The notes under the pieces are model-generated. The model was not told where the DNA came from. It saw only the letters and a list, made by a program, of their open reading frames with translations, and did no database searches. Of a stretch of 64,000 nucleotides of DNA, positions 1-9,273 are shown one piece after another. The position numbers were made by a program, and so were the translations under genes. How positions within the stretch are numbered: the stretch's first letter is position 1; each line of letters opens with the position of its first letter. The stretch lies in the NCBI GenBank assembly GCA_019119935.1, contig DWWA01000020.1, positions 1 to 64,000 on the forward strand. Direction: 5' to 3'. The stretch is from Candidatus Ruthenibacterium merdavium. GTDB lineage: Bacteria > Bacillota > Clostridia > Oscillospirales > Ruminococcaceae.

Positions 1-199
1 GCGTTACACGCAGTATCGAGGCTTGGCTCAGGTGACAAACTGGGTGAAGCTTAAATTTGCTGCCATGAATTTGAAAAAACTAGCCACTTGGAAATGGAAC
101 GCCCGCCATCCTGCCCCGGATGGCGGTAAACGCAAGAGGTCAGCTACAAATGAGCCGAGTATTTTATCGTTTTTTTCCCTTGTTTTCGCCTGGATGACA

Positions 200-237
200 A
201 AAAACCTGCTTTGGACTGATTTCCAAAGCAGGTTTTT
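200..237. terminator. Bidirectional rho-independent terminator
   Basis: A perfect 13-14 bp stem (arms 202-215 and 222-235, AACCTGCTTTGGA and its complement) is flanked by A-runs on the left and T-runs on the right, so it can end transcription on either strand. On the minus strand it is the likely end of the V-ATPase operon; on the plus strand it sits within the transposase end. Confidence 0.8.
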
Positions 238-247
238 CTACAAGCTG

Positions 248-280
248 AAAGGCCATCGTAAAGATGGCCTTTTTCTTTTA
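248..280 (+). terminator. Second terminator hairpin
   Basis: Stem AAAGGCCATC (248-257) pairs with GATGGCCTTT (263-272) across a 5-base loop and is followed by a T-rich run to 280. Best placed to stop plus-strand transcription leaving the transposase. Confidence 0.7.
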
Positions 281-315
281 TAAAAATTTCGTCAGCACTC
301 CGATTGCAATGGAGC

Positions 316-930
316 TTATGAATGCTCCTTCTGCCTTTTGATAACTTTCAAGCGTGTAAACTCTTCACGCTCATGCTCTTCCAAGGTGGACGAAATAAAG
401 CGAATATTTCCGTCCAGTTTCGGAATGACGACATTCTCCAGCATGTTGGCACGGCGCTGTGTTTTTTTAATCGCCGTAGCCAAACGGTACACGCTGTTTT
501 CAATGCCGGCAAGCTCTGCACAAAGCCGCTTCACGCGGTCAAAGCACAAATAGGCATCATCCAACTGGGCGGAAGTGGCATGAAACCCGTAATAAGGATA
601 CGGCAGCGGACACTCTAAGTGGCCCGTCGGCAAATCAACGCCCATGATGCTGTGGCTTGTAACGGAAAATCCTTTTTCTTCCATCACCGGCGCTTCCAGC
701 TGTCTGTCAATTCCCAAAGAGATGTTAGCCTTCTCCAAAGCGGCATAAGCACGCGTAAACGTATCGCCGATTTCACGCTGCATGGCCGCTGCTTTATCAA
801 TGAGCCGCATCATTTCGCGCATTAACACATTGCGTTTTCTGTCCAGCAGGTCAAAGCCGAGCTTGGCCAAAGCAATATTTTTTTTGCAGGCAATCAGATT
901 GCCCTTGGTGGGAAAAATCTGTTCTGCCAT
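316..930 (-). CDS. ntpD: V-type ATP synthase subunit D
   Basis: A 204-residue central rotor-stalk subunit of the V/A-type ATPase. It sits inside the A3B3 head and couples ATP hydrolysis or synthesis to rotation of the membrane ring. The N-terminus (P-T-K-G-N-L...K) and the long helical hairpin with few aromatic residues at both ends are characteristic of the NtpD/AtpD family, and the length is usual. The start ATG is preceded by GAGGTGAG. It is the last gene of the nine-gene operon, 68 bases after subunit B, with a strong hairpin downstream at 200-237. Confidence 0.93.
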   Translation of the reverse strand: MAEQIFPTKGNLIACKKNIALAKLGFDLLDRKRNVLMREMMRLIDKAAAMQREIGDTFTRAYAALEKANISLGIDRQLEAPVMEEKGFSVTSHSIMGVDLPTGHLECPLPYPYYGFHATSAQLDDAYLCFDRVKRLCAELAGIENSVYRLATAIKKTQRRANMLENVVIPKLDGNIRFISSTLEEHEREEFTRLKVIKRQKEHS

Positions 931-998
931 CCACTCACCTCATTCTGCTTGTTTCCATGGCTCGCTGCTTTTGGCGATGCCTGTTTGCGCATTGGATT

Positions 999-2390
999 TT
1001 AATGCTTGCCATAATGCTGCGCCAATACCTTTTCGTCAATGCGTTCCAGCTCTTCACGCGGCAAAATGGAAAGCAAACGCCAGCCGAGATCCAAGCTTTC
1101 ATCAATCGTGCGGTCAACGTTTTGTCCTTGTCCCAAAAACTCACGCTCAAACTGCTCGCCAAAGGCTAGATACTGCTTATCCGTGTCGGACAGCTCCTCC
1201 TCACCGATAACGCTTGCCAGTCCGCGCGCATCGCTTACCTTTGCATAGCTGGCAAACAGCTGGTTCGATACATCAGAGTGATCGGAGCGCGTGTAACCTT
1301 CACCGATGCCGTCTTTCATCAAACGGGACAAGCTGGGCAGAATGCTGATGGGCGGATAAATGCCCTGCTGGTCGAGATAGCGGTCAAGAACAATCTGCCC
1401 CTCCGTGATGTAACCCGTCAAGTCGGGAATCGGGTGGGTAATGTCATCGTTGGGCATCGTCAAAATGGGAATCTGCGTCACGCTGCCCCCGCGCCCTTCA
1501 ATCACGCCCGCACGTTCGTACAAGCTGGCAAAGTCAGAATAAAGATAGCCGGGATAGCCTTTTCGGCCGGGAATTTCACCTTTAGAAGAAGAAAATTCAC
1601 GCAGCGCTTCGGCGTAGCTGGTCATATCGGTCATCACGACGAGTACATGCATATTTTGCTCAAACGCCAGATATTCTGCCGCTGTCAACGCACAGCGCGG
1701 GGTCAAAATACGCTCGATAATCGGGTCGGACGACAAGTTCAAAAACATGGTAACACGCGCCAGCGCGCCAGACTCTTCGAAGCTGCGGCGGAAATATTCC
1801 GCAACGTCTTTCGTAACGCCCATCGCGCAGAACACCACGCCGAATTTCTCCTTTGCGTCATCAGAAAGCTTTGCCTGACGCACAATCTGCGCCGCCAGCT
1901 TGTTGTGGCTCATGCCGGAGCCGGAGAAAATCGGCAGCTTTTGGCCTCGAATCAAGGTGATAAGCGTGTCAATCGAAGAAATACCCGTGCGGATATAGTT
2001 GCGCGGATACTGACGGCAAACCGGGTTAATCGAGCTGCCGTTAATATCGTCAAAACGATTGGCATAAACAGGGCCAAGTCCGTCAATCGGGTCGCCCGCA
2101 CCGTTAAAAATACGCCCCACAATTTCGCTGCTCAGGGCAAGGCGCATCGGCTCACCGGTAAAACGGCTGGCTGTATCAGAAAGGGATAATCCGTTTGTGC
2201 CGGAAAACACCTGAACGATGGCGCGTTTTCCCTCTAAGGCAACGACGCGTCCGGTGCGCATGCCTTTGGATGTTCGCACCTGTACCATCTCTTCGTAGCC
2301 GACGTTTTCTACGCCGTCCACTGCAATCAAGGGGCCGTTAATATCAGAAAGGCCCAAATATTCCATTCCGCGATGTGCCATCGTTCTCAC
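999..2390 (-). CDS. ntpB: V-type ATP synthase subunit B
   Basis: A 463-residue non-catalytic nucleotide-binding subunit of the hexameric head. The family signature E-Y-L-G-L...I-N-G-P-L near residues 10-21 is clear, and where a catalytic subunit has a P-loop this one has F-S-G-S-G-M-S-H-N, the expected substitution for B subunits. The frame opens with GTG overlapping the TGA stop of subunit A (GTGA); an in-frame ATG three codons later (2381) is also possible. Tight overlap with ntpA indicates coupled translation and the 1:1 stoichiometry needed for the A3B3 head. Confidence 0.95.
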   Translation of the reverse strand: MRTMAHRGMEYLGLSDINGPLIAVDGVENVGYEEMVQVRTSKGMRTGRVVALEGKRAIVQVFSGTNGLSLSDTASRFTGEPMRLALSSEIVGRIFNGAGDPIDGLGPVYANRFDDINGSSINPVCRQYPRNYIRTGISSIDTLITLIRGQKLPIFSGSGMSHNKLAAQIVRQAKLSDDAKEKFGVVFCAMGVTKDVAEYFRRSFEESGALARVTMFLNLSSDPIIERILTPRCALTAAEYLAFEQNMHVLVVMTDMTSYAEALREFSSSKGEIPGRKGYPGYLYSDFASLYERAGVIEGRGGSVTQIPILTMPNDDITHPIPDLTGYITEGQIVLDRYLDQQGIYPPISILPSLSRLMKDGIGEGYTRSDHSDVSNQLFASYAKVSDARGLASVIGEEELSDTDKQYLAFGEQFEREFLGQGQNVDRTIDESLDLGWRLLSILPREELERIDEKVLAQHYGKH

Positions 2391-4183
2391 TTCCCTTCCT
2401 CTTCATTTTGGCTGTCCTCAACACGTCGGTGCTTGGCCAGCAGATTTTCGCAAATTTCGTCCAACTCCCGGTTGTAGTCCCCGAACATTTCGGGTTTGTC
2501 ATTGGGAATCTCATATTTCACTTTAATCAGCTTATCGAACAGGCCCGCCGCCGACATCTCACTGATCGGGATGCCCGCATCCACCAGCTGTTTTGCCTGA
2601 TCATGCAGGTGCAAAATTGCCTCCATCATCCACTTTTGTTTTTCCAGCGGCACATAAGTATCATTTTTATGGAACGCATTCTGCTGCAAGAAACCTACGC
2701 GAATGACGCGCGCCACTTCGAGTGTCAGCTTTTGACTGTCGGGCAGAACGTCCGAGCCAATCAGCTTGACAATTTCCATGAGCTTGTTTTCCTCGCTCAA
2801 AAGACCGAGCATCTTTCCGCGCATTTCGCAGAAATCTTCGCCCAAATGCTCCACGTAATACGGGTCGAGATCCTCGTAATATTCGCTGTAACTGATTGTC
2901 CAGTTGATGGCCGGATAGTGACGTGCATAAGCAAGGCTCTTATCCAGCGCCAAAAAACAGCGGACAAAGCGTTTTGTGTTTTGGGTCACCGGCTCGGAAA
3001 AGTCGGAGCCCTGCGGTGAAACTGCACCGATAATCGAAACGCTGGCATTTTCTCCGCACAGGCTTTCGACACAGCCTGCGCGCTCGTAGAACGCAGCCAA
3101 GCGGCTGGGCAGATAGGCCGGGAAGCCTTCTTCGGCGGGCATTTCCTCCAAACGGCCGGAAATCTCACGCAGAGCCTCGGCCCAGCGGGAGGTTGAGTCA
3201 GCCATCATGGCGACGTCGTAACCCATGTCGCGGTAATACTCCGCGAGTGTAATGCCCGTATAAATCGACGCTTCGCGCGCCGCCACAGGCATATTAGAAG
3301 TATTGGCAATCAGCACGGTGCGCTCGGTCATAGGCTTTCCGGATTTCGGGTCTTCCAGCTCGGAAAACTCGGTGAGCACCTGTGTCATTTCGTTGCCGCG
3401 TTCGCCGCAGCCCACGTAAATGATGATATCTGCATCGCTCCATTTCGCCAGCTGATGCTGGGTCATGGTTTTGCCCGTGCCGAAACCGCCCGGCACAGCC
3501 GCCGCACCGCCTTTGGCAATCGGGAACAGCGTGTCAATGACGCGCTGACCCGTAATCAGAGGCTTTCCGATGGGCTGTCTGCTTTTCACCGGACGCGGAA
3601 TACGAATCGGCCATTTCTGTGCAAGGCAAATTTCTTTTTTCTCGCCGGTTTCGGTTTCTACAACGCAAATCGGCGTTACAACATTGTACTTTCCGGACGG
3701 GGCAACCCATCGAACAACGCCCTGCACATCCGGCGGAATCATGCTTTTATGAGTGATAATCGAAGTTTCGGGACAAGTGGCAATCACTTCACCGCCCGAA
3801 ACGGTTTGCCCCTCTTTGATGCAGACGGTCACGTCCCACAGACGTTCCTCGTCCAAGCTGCTCACGTGCATACCTGCACCGATAAACGCGCCGCTTTGCT
3901 GTGCAATTTCTTTCAGCGGGCGCTCAATACCATCAAAAATATTTTGCATAATACCGGGGCCGAGCGTTGCCGAAAGCGGTGCGCCCGTTCCCTTTACCGG
4001 CTCGCCGATGCGCAAGCCCGTTGTATTTTCATACACCTGAATGGTGGTGCGGTGTTCATTCACGCTGATGACCTCGCCAACGAGTCCGGCGGCGCCGACA
4101 TACACCATTTCCATCATTTCAAAGGTATCGGTATCCCGCACGGTCACAACAGGGCCGTTAATGGAATAAATTGTATCTTTCAT
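2387..4183 (-). CDS. ntpA: V-type ATP synthase subunit A (catalytic)
   Basis: A 598-residue catalytic subunit. The P-loop G-G-F-G-T-G-K-T is at about residues 232-239, followed by the conserved C-G-E-R-G-N-E segment that supplies the catalytic glutamate. The stretch between residues about 110 and 190 is the non-homologous region that separates V-type A from F-type beta subunits. Length is normal. The ATG at 4183 has a GGAGAGAAGG ribosome site. The gene lies between ntpE and ntpB as in other bacterial V-ATPase operons. Confidence 0.96.
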   Translation of the reverse strand: MKDTIYSINGPVVTVRDTDTFEMMEMVYVGAAGLVGEVISVNEHRTTIQVYENTTGLRIGEPVKGTGAPLSATLGPGIMQNIFDGIERPLKEIAQQSGAFIGAGMHVSSLDEERLWDVTVCIKEGQTVSGGEVIATCPETSIITHKSMIPPDVQGVVRWVAPSGKYNVVTPICVVETETGEKKEICLAQKWPIRIPRPVKSRQPIGKPLITGQRVIDTLFPIAKGGAAAVPGGFGTGKTMTQHQLAKWSDADIIIYVGCGERGNEMTQVLTEFSELEDPKSGKPMTERTVLIANTSNMPVAAREASIYTGITLAEYYRDMGYDVAMMADSTSRWAEALREISGRLEEMPAEEGFPAYLPSRLAAFYERAGCVESLCGENASVSIIGAVSPQGSDFSEPVTQNTKRFVRCFLALDKSLAYARHYPAINWTISYSEYYEDLDPYYVEHLGEDFCEMRGKMLGLLSEENKLMEIVKLIGSDVLPDSQKLTLEVARVIRVGFLQQNAFHKNDTYVPLEKQKWMMEAILHLHDQAKQLVDAGIPISEMSAAGLFDKLIKVKYEIPNDKPEMFGDYNRELDEICENLLAKHRRVEDSQNEEEGK

Positions 4184-4216
4184 TGCGAACCTTCTCTCCT
4201 TGTCCTTTGGCGGGCG

Positions 4217-4843
4217 TTATTCCACATGCAGGCCGCAGCGTGTTAAAAACGCTTCGCGTTCGGCCTCGGCTGCGAAATCCAGCGTTTCGTCGTAACGCAC
4301 ACGGCCCACTTCCAACCGAAAGCCGCCCAAATGAATGGAGCGCTCGCTTTTCACCGTGCAATTCGGGTACAGTTTGCGTGCCAATGCGCCCAGACGTTCT
4401 TCATCTTTGCTGCTCACATAAATGGTTACAGGACTGTCTTTCACGATTTCGCTGAAATTTGCCAAGCGTTTTTGCATATCGCTTTCATAGCGCGAAGAAG
4501 CGGCGTATGCTTCAATGGTTTCCTGCGCTTCGGCAAAGAGTGCGTTCACCAGCTGTCTGCGGTAAACAAGCAGCTTTTTTCGGTTTTCCTGCTTTTGCGC
4601 AGCGCTCTCCCTTGCAAGCTTTGTCTGTGCCTCAGCGCGATAAGCCGCCACCGGGTCAGTGCGCTTGGAAGAAATTAACGATTCATAGAGCTCATCCGCT
4701 TGCTGCTTGGCTTGGTCCAGCACCGCTTGCGCCTGACGCTGTGCGGCCTGCATCACGGAATCGTCAAAACCCGCGTACTTTTCCTCGCTGTTTAAATTTT
4801 GGGCTACGCGCTGCAGCTCCGCCTGTTTTTTATTCATGTTCAC
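4217..4843 (-). CDS. ntpE: V-type ATP synthase subunit E
   Basis: A 208-residue peripheral-stalk subunit. The N-terminal half (about 1-110) is a charged helix rich in A, K, Q and E (coiled coil pairing with the G/H subunit), and the C-terminal half is the globular domain that grips the top of the catalytic head. The only cysteines are near the C-terminus. Four bases separate it from subunit F upstream, so the two are in one transcript. Divergent at sequence level, as this family is; operon position supports the call. Confidence 0.85.
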   Translation of the reverse strand: MNMNKKQAELQRVAQNLNSEEKYAGFDDSVMQAAQRQAQAVLDQAKQQADELYESLISSKRTDPVAAYRAEAQTKLARESAAQKQENRKKLLVYRRQLVNALFAEAQETIEAYAASSRYESDMQKRLANFSEIVKDSPVTIYVSSKDEERLGALARKLYPNCTVKSERSIHLGGFRLEVGRVRYDETLDFAAEAEREAFLTRCGLHVE

Positions 4844-4846
4844 ACC

Positions 4847-5155
4847 TCAAATCTTGACGCCCACTACCTCGGAAATATAGCGTCGGATGCTGTCGCCGGG
4901 GTTCGAGTCACTATGGCGGTCGGGCATTTCTACGATCAGCGGACGGCGGCGGGTGAGCTTATAGGAAAACACCAGCTCCGAACAACGCGCCACCAGCTTA
5001 TCCGTAATTAAAACCAGGCCGATCTCCGGGTCGGCACAAGCCTTATCCAGCGCTTTGCGCACTTCTTCTTCCTCGTGCACCACAACACCCTTCACCCCTA
5101 CCAAGCGCATCCCCGCCAAGGTATCTACGTTATCGCTGATCAAAAAGTATTTCAT
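4847..5155 (-). CDS. ntpG: V-type ATP synthase subunit F
   Basis: A 102-residue small subunit of the rotor stalk (NtpG/AtpF). The start M-K-Y-F-L-I-S-D-N-x-D-T, the short alpha/beta Rossmann-like layout and the segment G-L-V-L-I-T-D-K are typical. It binds subunit D and links the stalk to the membrane part. A GAGGGG site precedes the ATG. It lies between the proteolipid and subunit E genes. Confidence 0.9.
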   Translation of the reverse strand: MKYFLISDNVDTLAGMRLVGVKGVVVHEEEEVRKALDKACADPEIGLVLITDKLVARCSELVFSYKLTRRRPLIVEMPDRHSDSNPGDSIRRYISEVVGVKI

Positions 5156-5172
5156 TCGGGTTTTCCCCTCGC

Positions 5173-5505
5173 TTAAATTTTAGAAAGAATGAGAATGGAA
5201 ACAAGCATGCCGTACAGTGCAATACCTTCGCCCAATGCAACGAAAATCAAAGATTTACCAAAGCTTTTCGGATCTTCCGTCAAAGCGCCGATGGCTGCCG
5301 GAGCGCCCGCGCCGACGGCAATGCCGGCGCCGATGCCTGCAATACCGGTGGAAAGTGCAGCAGCAATCAGGCCAAGACCGTTGGAAGCCGTCTGAACCGT
5401 TTCGCCCTCAGCAAACGCTACGCCGGAAAAGGCACAAGCCAAAGCAAAGGTCAAAGTCAAGAGAAACGCGCTGCGCAGTGTTTTTTTCATACCATTCTTT
5501 TTCAT
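5173..5505 (-). CDS. ntpK: V-type ATP synthase subunit K (proteolipid)
   Basis: A 110-residue membrane ring subunit. I chose the ATG at 5505 because GGAGGA lies just before it; the frame stays open upstream but that part has no ribosome site. The protein has a cleavable-looking signal (ending A-F-A near residue 32), a glycine-rich helix (about 44-75) and a second helix carrying the ion-binding glutamate E93 in L-G-E-G-I-A-L-Y-G. It is thus a two-helix ring subunit with a signal, unlike the four-helix 16-kDa NtpK of Enterococcus hirae. No glutamine is seen in the first helix, which bears on ion choice. Confidence 0.92.
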   Translation of the reverse strand: MKKNGMKKTLRSAFLLTLTFALACAFSGVAFAEGETVQTASNGLGLIAAALSTGIAGIGAGIAVGAGAPAAIGALTEDPKSFGKSLIFVALGEGIALYGMLVSILILSKI

Positions 5506-5665
5506 TGTTATTTCCTCCAGTCGAGTTCGTAAAGTAAAAAATTTATTGTCAGTCCGCATCAAGGACGTTTCTGAAAACAAAGAAATGCACAGATTTTTCG
5601 CAGACACCGGTTCATGCAGAAAAAGCTGAAAATTTCGACTTTTCAGAAAGTTCCTGGGACGGCAA

Positions 5666-7621
5666 TCAAGATTCTAACAGTTCCTTGCCGGAACGCACAT
5701 GAAGCGGAGTAAACGGCCGCCCCTCCGCGTCAAAAAAGCGGCTGAAAATTTCGTAGAATTCAAGGCGAAGCACCTGAATCCCCACGAACAACCCTTCCAA
5801 CGCCATTACAAACAAGTTTCCGATGACCACAATAATCCAGTAAATGACAGGCTGTGTCGTCATATTGGCCAGCGTGAACACAACGCTCATCATACCGGCA
5901 TGCGCTAAGACGAAGCCGCCCACACGCAGAAAGCTCATTGTGTTTGAAGCAAAGCTCAAAAGCGCGTCGAACATTTCAAAAAAGCCGTTGATGATGATTT
6001 CGCCCGGCTTTCCGGGGTGTTTTCCTTCAAACAGCAAGCACAGCGGTTCACAGAAGTACATGCACAAAAACGGAATGACAATCAAAAGGACGATGTAAGG
6101 CACAGAACCGATAAACGAAGCCTGAACGCCGAGCATCGGCAGCAGCAGGCAAACGAGCGCCAAGTAGAACACTAAACCCGCAACACCGTTCACCGAGAAC
6201 AGGGTTTTTGCAATCACTCCGCGTCGGAAATTGGAGATAATGCCTGTTCCGATGGCGCACACGATAATGAAAATACCGGCTACAATACTCGTAATCAAAA
6301 TCATGTTGATGCTTTCCGGATGCAAAACCTCCAGCGGTTTTTCCGCAAAGCCCAGCGCGTGATACATCGGGTCAAGCAGGTCTTCAAAGCCGAACACACT
6401 GCCGTACAAAAAGCCGAACAGCACCGCGAACAAACTGCATCGTGCAAGAACAAGGCCCAGCTGCATTTTTTTCTTTTTGTACATAAAGAAGTAGCCAATC
6501 AATCCCAAAAGCAGGCCCTGCCCCACGTCGCCGAACATAATGCCGAACAGCACCGCATAAGTAACTGCCACCAAACCGGTGGGGTCGATATCACCGTAAT
6601 TGGGCAAGCCGTACATTGTCACAAACAGCTCAAACGGGCGTGTCAGCCAGTTATTTTTCAGCTTTGTGGGCGGCTTGAGCTTTTCATCAAGCTCCGTTTC
6701 GGTTCCGAGTTCTTCGTCCGCGCAAACGCGAACCTCAGGCAGTTCTTTTGCAACTGCATCGCGCAGGCGATGGGTCTGTTCTTCCGGCACAAAACCGCTG
6801 ATATAGTAGCTGTTGTCGAGCAGCACCACATGGCGGTACATCTGCGCAATCTGCGACTCATAATTCAGCCACGCCGCAATTTTTTTAAGCTTTTCCACTT
6901 CATCCTTTTCAGCGACAGCCGCTAAATTTTCGAGCTCCGCTTTGCGGCGGTTCATTTCGCTTTCTTCCGACAAAATCTGCGCTAAGGCATCCTGCGGCGT
7001 TCCGTGCACAAAATCCGGCACCCAAATGCGCTCAAAGTAAAGGGAAGCAAAAATGCGATCCACTTCCTCGGCGCTCTGCTCTGCCACAAAATACATGCCC
7101 CAGTAATATTCCCCGTCGAAATCATACTCCCGGAAGGTAAAGGAATGGCCTTCATAGTAGGGCAGCTTTACATAACTGTCTTTCGGCAGGCGCCCGAAAC
7201 GAACCTTTAAATAGCGGCAGGAAAAAATGTCGTCCATGCTGGTTTGCAGCCCCGTCAAATGGTACAGCTGCGTTTTTGCCTGTTCGTATGTTGCCAGCTT
7301 CGCGTTGATCTGCGTTTTCTCCTGGCTTCTGCGAGCAACCTCCTGTACAAAGCTGTTGACAAAATTACGGGTTTCTTCTAAATCATAAGGCTGGCCGTCG
7401 TACTCTCCGGGCGTGCTGTCTGCACCGATGTCTTTCAGCACACCGATGGTCTGGTTCAATATGGGCGCGTACTCATCATCCTTTTGCCCTGTTGTCGCAA
7501 TTCCAAGCGCTCCCGCGTCATCTGCATCAAAAATGGAAAGCCGCGCGAGCAGCTCCAACGTCTGCTGGGGGTCTCGGCCTGGGCCGTAAACATTCATATG
7601 GGTCATTTTCACCATACCCAT
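5666..7621 (-). CDS. ntpI: V-type ATP synthase subunit I
   Basis: A 651-residue stator membrane subunit, the V-type counterpart of F-type subunit a. The N-terminal ~330 residues are soluble with coiled-coil segments that join the peripheral stalks; from about residue 345 come some seven to eight membrane helices, beginning near T-Y-A-V-L-F-G-I-M-F-G-D-V-G. The late segment S-F-L-R-V-G-G-F-V-L-A-H-A holds the arginine that faces the ring glutamate, and L-R-L-E-F-Y-E near the end is also family-typical. The ATG at 7621 has a GAGGTGA site. A 160-base gap separates it from ntpK. Confidence 0.94.
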   Translation of the reverse strand: MGMVKMTHMNVYGPGRDPQQTLELLARLSIFDADDAGALGIATTGQKDDEYAPILNQTIGVLKDIGADSTPGEYDGQPYDLEETRNFVNSFVQEVARRSQEKTQINAKLATYEQAKTQLYHLTGLQTSMDDIFSCRYLKVRFGRLPKDSYVKLPYYEGHSFTFREYDFDGEYYWGMYFVAEQSAEEVDRIFASLYFERIWVPDFVHGTPQDALAQILSEESEMNRRKAELENLAAVAEKDEVEKLKKIAAWLNYESQIAQMYRHVVLLDNSYYISGFVPEEQTHRLRDAVAKELPEVRVCADEELGTETELDEKLKPPTKLKNNWLTRPFELFVTMYGLPNYGDIDPTGLVAVTYAVLFGIMFGDVGQGLLLGLIGYFFMYKKKKMQLGLVLARCSLFAVLFGFLYGSVFGFEDLLDPMYHALGFAEKPLEVLHPESINMILITSIVAGIFIIVCAIGTGIISNFRRGVIAKTLFSVNGVAGLVFYLALVCLLLPMLGVQASFIGSVPYIVLLIVIPFLCMYFCEPLCLLFEGKHPGKPGEIIINGFFEMFDALLSFASNTMSFLRVGGFVLAHAGMMSVVFTLANMTTQPVIYWIIVVIGNLFVMALEGLFVGIQVLRLEFYEIFSRFFDAEGRPFTPLHVRSGKELLES

Positions 7622-7640
7622 GCAGATTCACCTCACTTCT

Positions 7641-8684
7641 TCAATATTTCATAAATTCCTGCATCTGCGTTGCCGATAAACCGTACCGAACCCCTTCTAC
7701 AATACTAACAATATTGCTTCGCTCAATGGTAGCAAGGCACAAAAGCGCCACAAGAACCGTGTCCGGTGAAGATGAAAAATGCAAAAGACGCGTCGCCGCT
7801 TTATGTAAAGTACGATGCGCGCAAACGCTGTCGTCGATGTCCGGCGCCGCGGTGCGCTCTCCGTACACCTCTTTTGCGTGCGATGTATTATAAATGCGCA
7901 GAAATTCTTCCAAATCGGCGGCCTGCGCCAAACGCGCCGTCGTTTTGGGGCCTAACGCATAGTGATAAGGCAGCATCAAACGACGCAGCTGCTGCGGTGT
8001 AAACGCATGAGCAAAAAACGCTTTTGCGCGGTAAAGCATATCAATGTTGTAAATTTCCGCCTGCATCAAAAAGAGCCTTTTTGTGTCCGCAGCATAGCGG
8101 CCTGCGCGAATTTTTTTCAGCGAAGTTTCGTAGTAATACGTCCAAAGCACGCGCTCACATTCAAGATGATCCAGCTTCATTCCCTCTTTGGGAATGATAG
8201 GCGCTAAAATGCGGGCATAGGGCGTTCCGGCTACCACTGCCAGACATTGCTGCGGGGTTTCGGCCTGCGCCAGCCGAATTAAGCTGAAACTTGTTTTATC
8301 AGCCAAAAAGCCGGGAAGCTGTGTAATATAATGGTGGTGAAACCCCATGGCTAAAAGACGCAGTTTCTGCAAAAGCTCCTCGATTTCGCAACGCATCATA
8401 AAAAAGCCCGCGAAACCCTCTTTGTTGCTGACATAATGCATGAGTGATTCGTACTTGTAAAAGATATCCTTGTTCAGCGCTTGTTCCAGCTGCTCACGGT
8501 GCACATCGGCACTGTCCAGTCCCGCAAGGCTGTGGCGAAAATAGGGATGTTCTTTTAAGTATGCCACAATTTCCAATACACTGTGCTTTCTCATCAGCTC
8601 GGCATATTCTGTTTTTGTCAAACGGCGCGCCGCAATCGCTTTCGCCTTTGGCACCACCGCAAGCGCCGATAACGATTCCATCAT
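7641..8684 (-). CDS. ntpC: V-type ATP synthase subunit C
   Basis: A 347-residue all-helical funnel subunit (C, or d) that sits on the membrane ring and receives the D-F stalk. The frame extends upstream to 8747 and would overlap the previous gene, but the ATG at 8684 has an AGAGGA site and begins M-M-E-S-L-S, which looks like the natural N-terminus. R-L-T-K-T-E-Y-A-E-L and repeated three-helix blocks fit the family. It follows the G/H gene by 20 bases. Confidence 0.85.
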   Translation of the reverse strand: MMESLSALAVVPKAKAIAARRLTKTEYAELMRKHSVLEIVAYLKEHPYFRHSLAGLDSADVHREQLEQALNKDIFYKYESLMHYVSNKEGFAGFFMMRCEIEELLQKLRLLAMGFHHHYITQLPGFLADKTSFSLIRLAQAETPQQCLAVVAGTPYARILAPIIPKEGMKLDHLECERVLWTYYYETSLKKIRAGRYAADTKRLFLMQAEIYNIDMLYRAKAFFAHAFTPQQLRRLMLPYHYALGPKTTARLAQAADLEEFLRIYNTSHAKEVYGERTAAPDIDDSVCAHRTLHKAATRLLHFSSSPDTVLVALLCLATIERSNIVSIVEGVRYGLSATQMQEFMKY

Positions 8685-8704
8685 AAGCCTTGTCCTCTTC
8701 GTCT

Positions 8705-9019
8705 TTAATCCGTTGTCAGAATGTTCTGTGTAATTTCTTTGAGCCACAGCGAGCGGTTATGCTCAAAAGCTTCATCCAGCGCGTGTTTTTGATCCAGATA
8801 GCTTTTGTCCGCCTCGTTTGATGCCTCAAGCGTCTTTTTCTCAAACTCGCGGTCTATCGCCTCGCGCCCTTCCTTCACATTCAGCTCTTGCTTTTCCAAG
8901 TAGTCTTGCGCCTTTTTTCGCGCCTCATTTAAAAGCGTTTCTTTTTCCTTTTGCGCCTTTTCAATCACAGCGCGCGCTTTTCGGTCTGTTTCAATAATAC
9001 GATCCACAAAGCTTTCCAT
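8705..9019 (-). CDS. ntpF: V-type ATP synthase peripheral-stalk subunit G/H
   Basis: A 104-residue, almost wholly helical, highly charged protein (K, E, A, Q rich, one W near the C-terminus). It is the expected coiled-coil partner of subunit E in the peripheral stalk. Sequence alone is low-complexity, so the call rests on its position as first gene of the V-ATPase operon, its size and the start I-I-E-T-D-R-K-A-R. A promoter and a structured leader lie upstream at 9091-9224. Confidence 0.75.
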   Translation of the reverse strand: MESFVDRIIETDRKARAVIEKAQKEKETLLNEARKKAQDYLEKQELNVKEGREAIDREFEKKTLEASNEADKSYLDQKHALDEAFEHNRSLWLKEITQNILTTD

Positions 9020-9090
9020 CTTTTCACCTGCTTTTCGTTAAATTGCGCCGCCGCACGGCAAAGCTTTCTGCTTTTGAACCGCACGGCGCA

Positions 9091-9178
9091 CAAAAAACAA
9101 AAAGGCCCGCCTGCGACAGAACCTCCGGCGATGGTTCGCACGGGGGAAGGTTCGGCCTGATGGTCGGAGCCTTTTCAA
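9091..9178 (-). promoter_or_regulatory. Structured leader / possible attenuator before the V-ATPase operon
   Basis: Read on the minus strand, the leader begins AAAAGGCTC and ends GGGCCTTTTTGTTTTTTG, two ends that can pair over about nine base pairs, closing a GC-rich interior with competing GAACC/GGTTC and CTCCG/CGGAG helices. The T-run follows the closing arm directly, as in a transcription attenuator or riboswitch expression platform. It starts about 12 bases after the predicted transcription start and ends some 70 bases before ntpF. I could not match it to a riboswitch class I know. Confidence 0.4.
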
Positions 9179-9196
9179 ATGTTTTGTTTTTCGTGT

Positions 9197-9224
9197 CTTA
9201 TAATGTTATACACCCATTTGACAA
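9197..9224 (-). promoter_or_regulatory. Predicted promoter of the V-ATPase operon
   Basis: On the minus strand TTGTCA (9219-9224), a 16-base spacer, then TATAAG (9197-9202). An overlapping alternative, TTGCAC with a 17-base spacer to TATAAC, also exists. Placement just upstream of the structured leader fits. Confidence 0.5.
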
Positions 9225-9273
9225 GAAGTGCAAGAACAACTTTTGAAAAAGGCAATTCTTACAAATATTTTTC

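Larger units (their letters stand above)
2..283 (+). mobile_element. IS1182-like transposase, C-terminal fragment (5' end outside window)
   Basis: An open frame enters at the left edge and stops at 281-283. It begins R-Y-T-Q-Y-R-G-L-A and runs on to F-A-A-M-N-L-K-K-L-A, the tail typical of IS1182-family DDE transposases, which cut and join the ends of their own insertion sequence. The ending (F-x-K-L-K-G-x-R-K-x-G-L-F) also fits that family. The catalytic domain lies outside the window, so intactness cannot be judged. The final codons fall inside two strong hairpins (200-237 and 248-280), so the coding end is also a terminator. The element runs convergently into the V-ATPase operon. Family assignment is from memory of the tail motif and is moderately sure. 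Confidence 0.6.

Noticed and set aside
5506-5607. Longer N-terminus (34 residues) for the proteolipid
   Set aside because: The ribosome site GGAGGA stands directly before the internal ATG at 5505 and the protein from there begins with a normal signal.
8685-8747. Longer N-terminus for V-ATPase subunit C
   Set aside because: It would overlap the upstream gene by 43 bases and lacks a better ribosome site than ATG 8684.
9091-9178. Possible fluoride riboswitch or small SRP RNA at the V-ATPase leader
   Set aside because: GGCGATGG and CTGATGG on the plus strand recall the fluoride class, but the required pairing stem is missing and the strand is wrong for the operon; the SRP loop sequence is absent.
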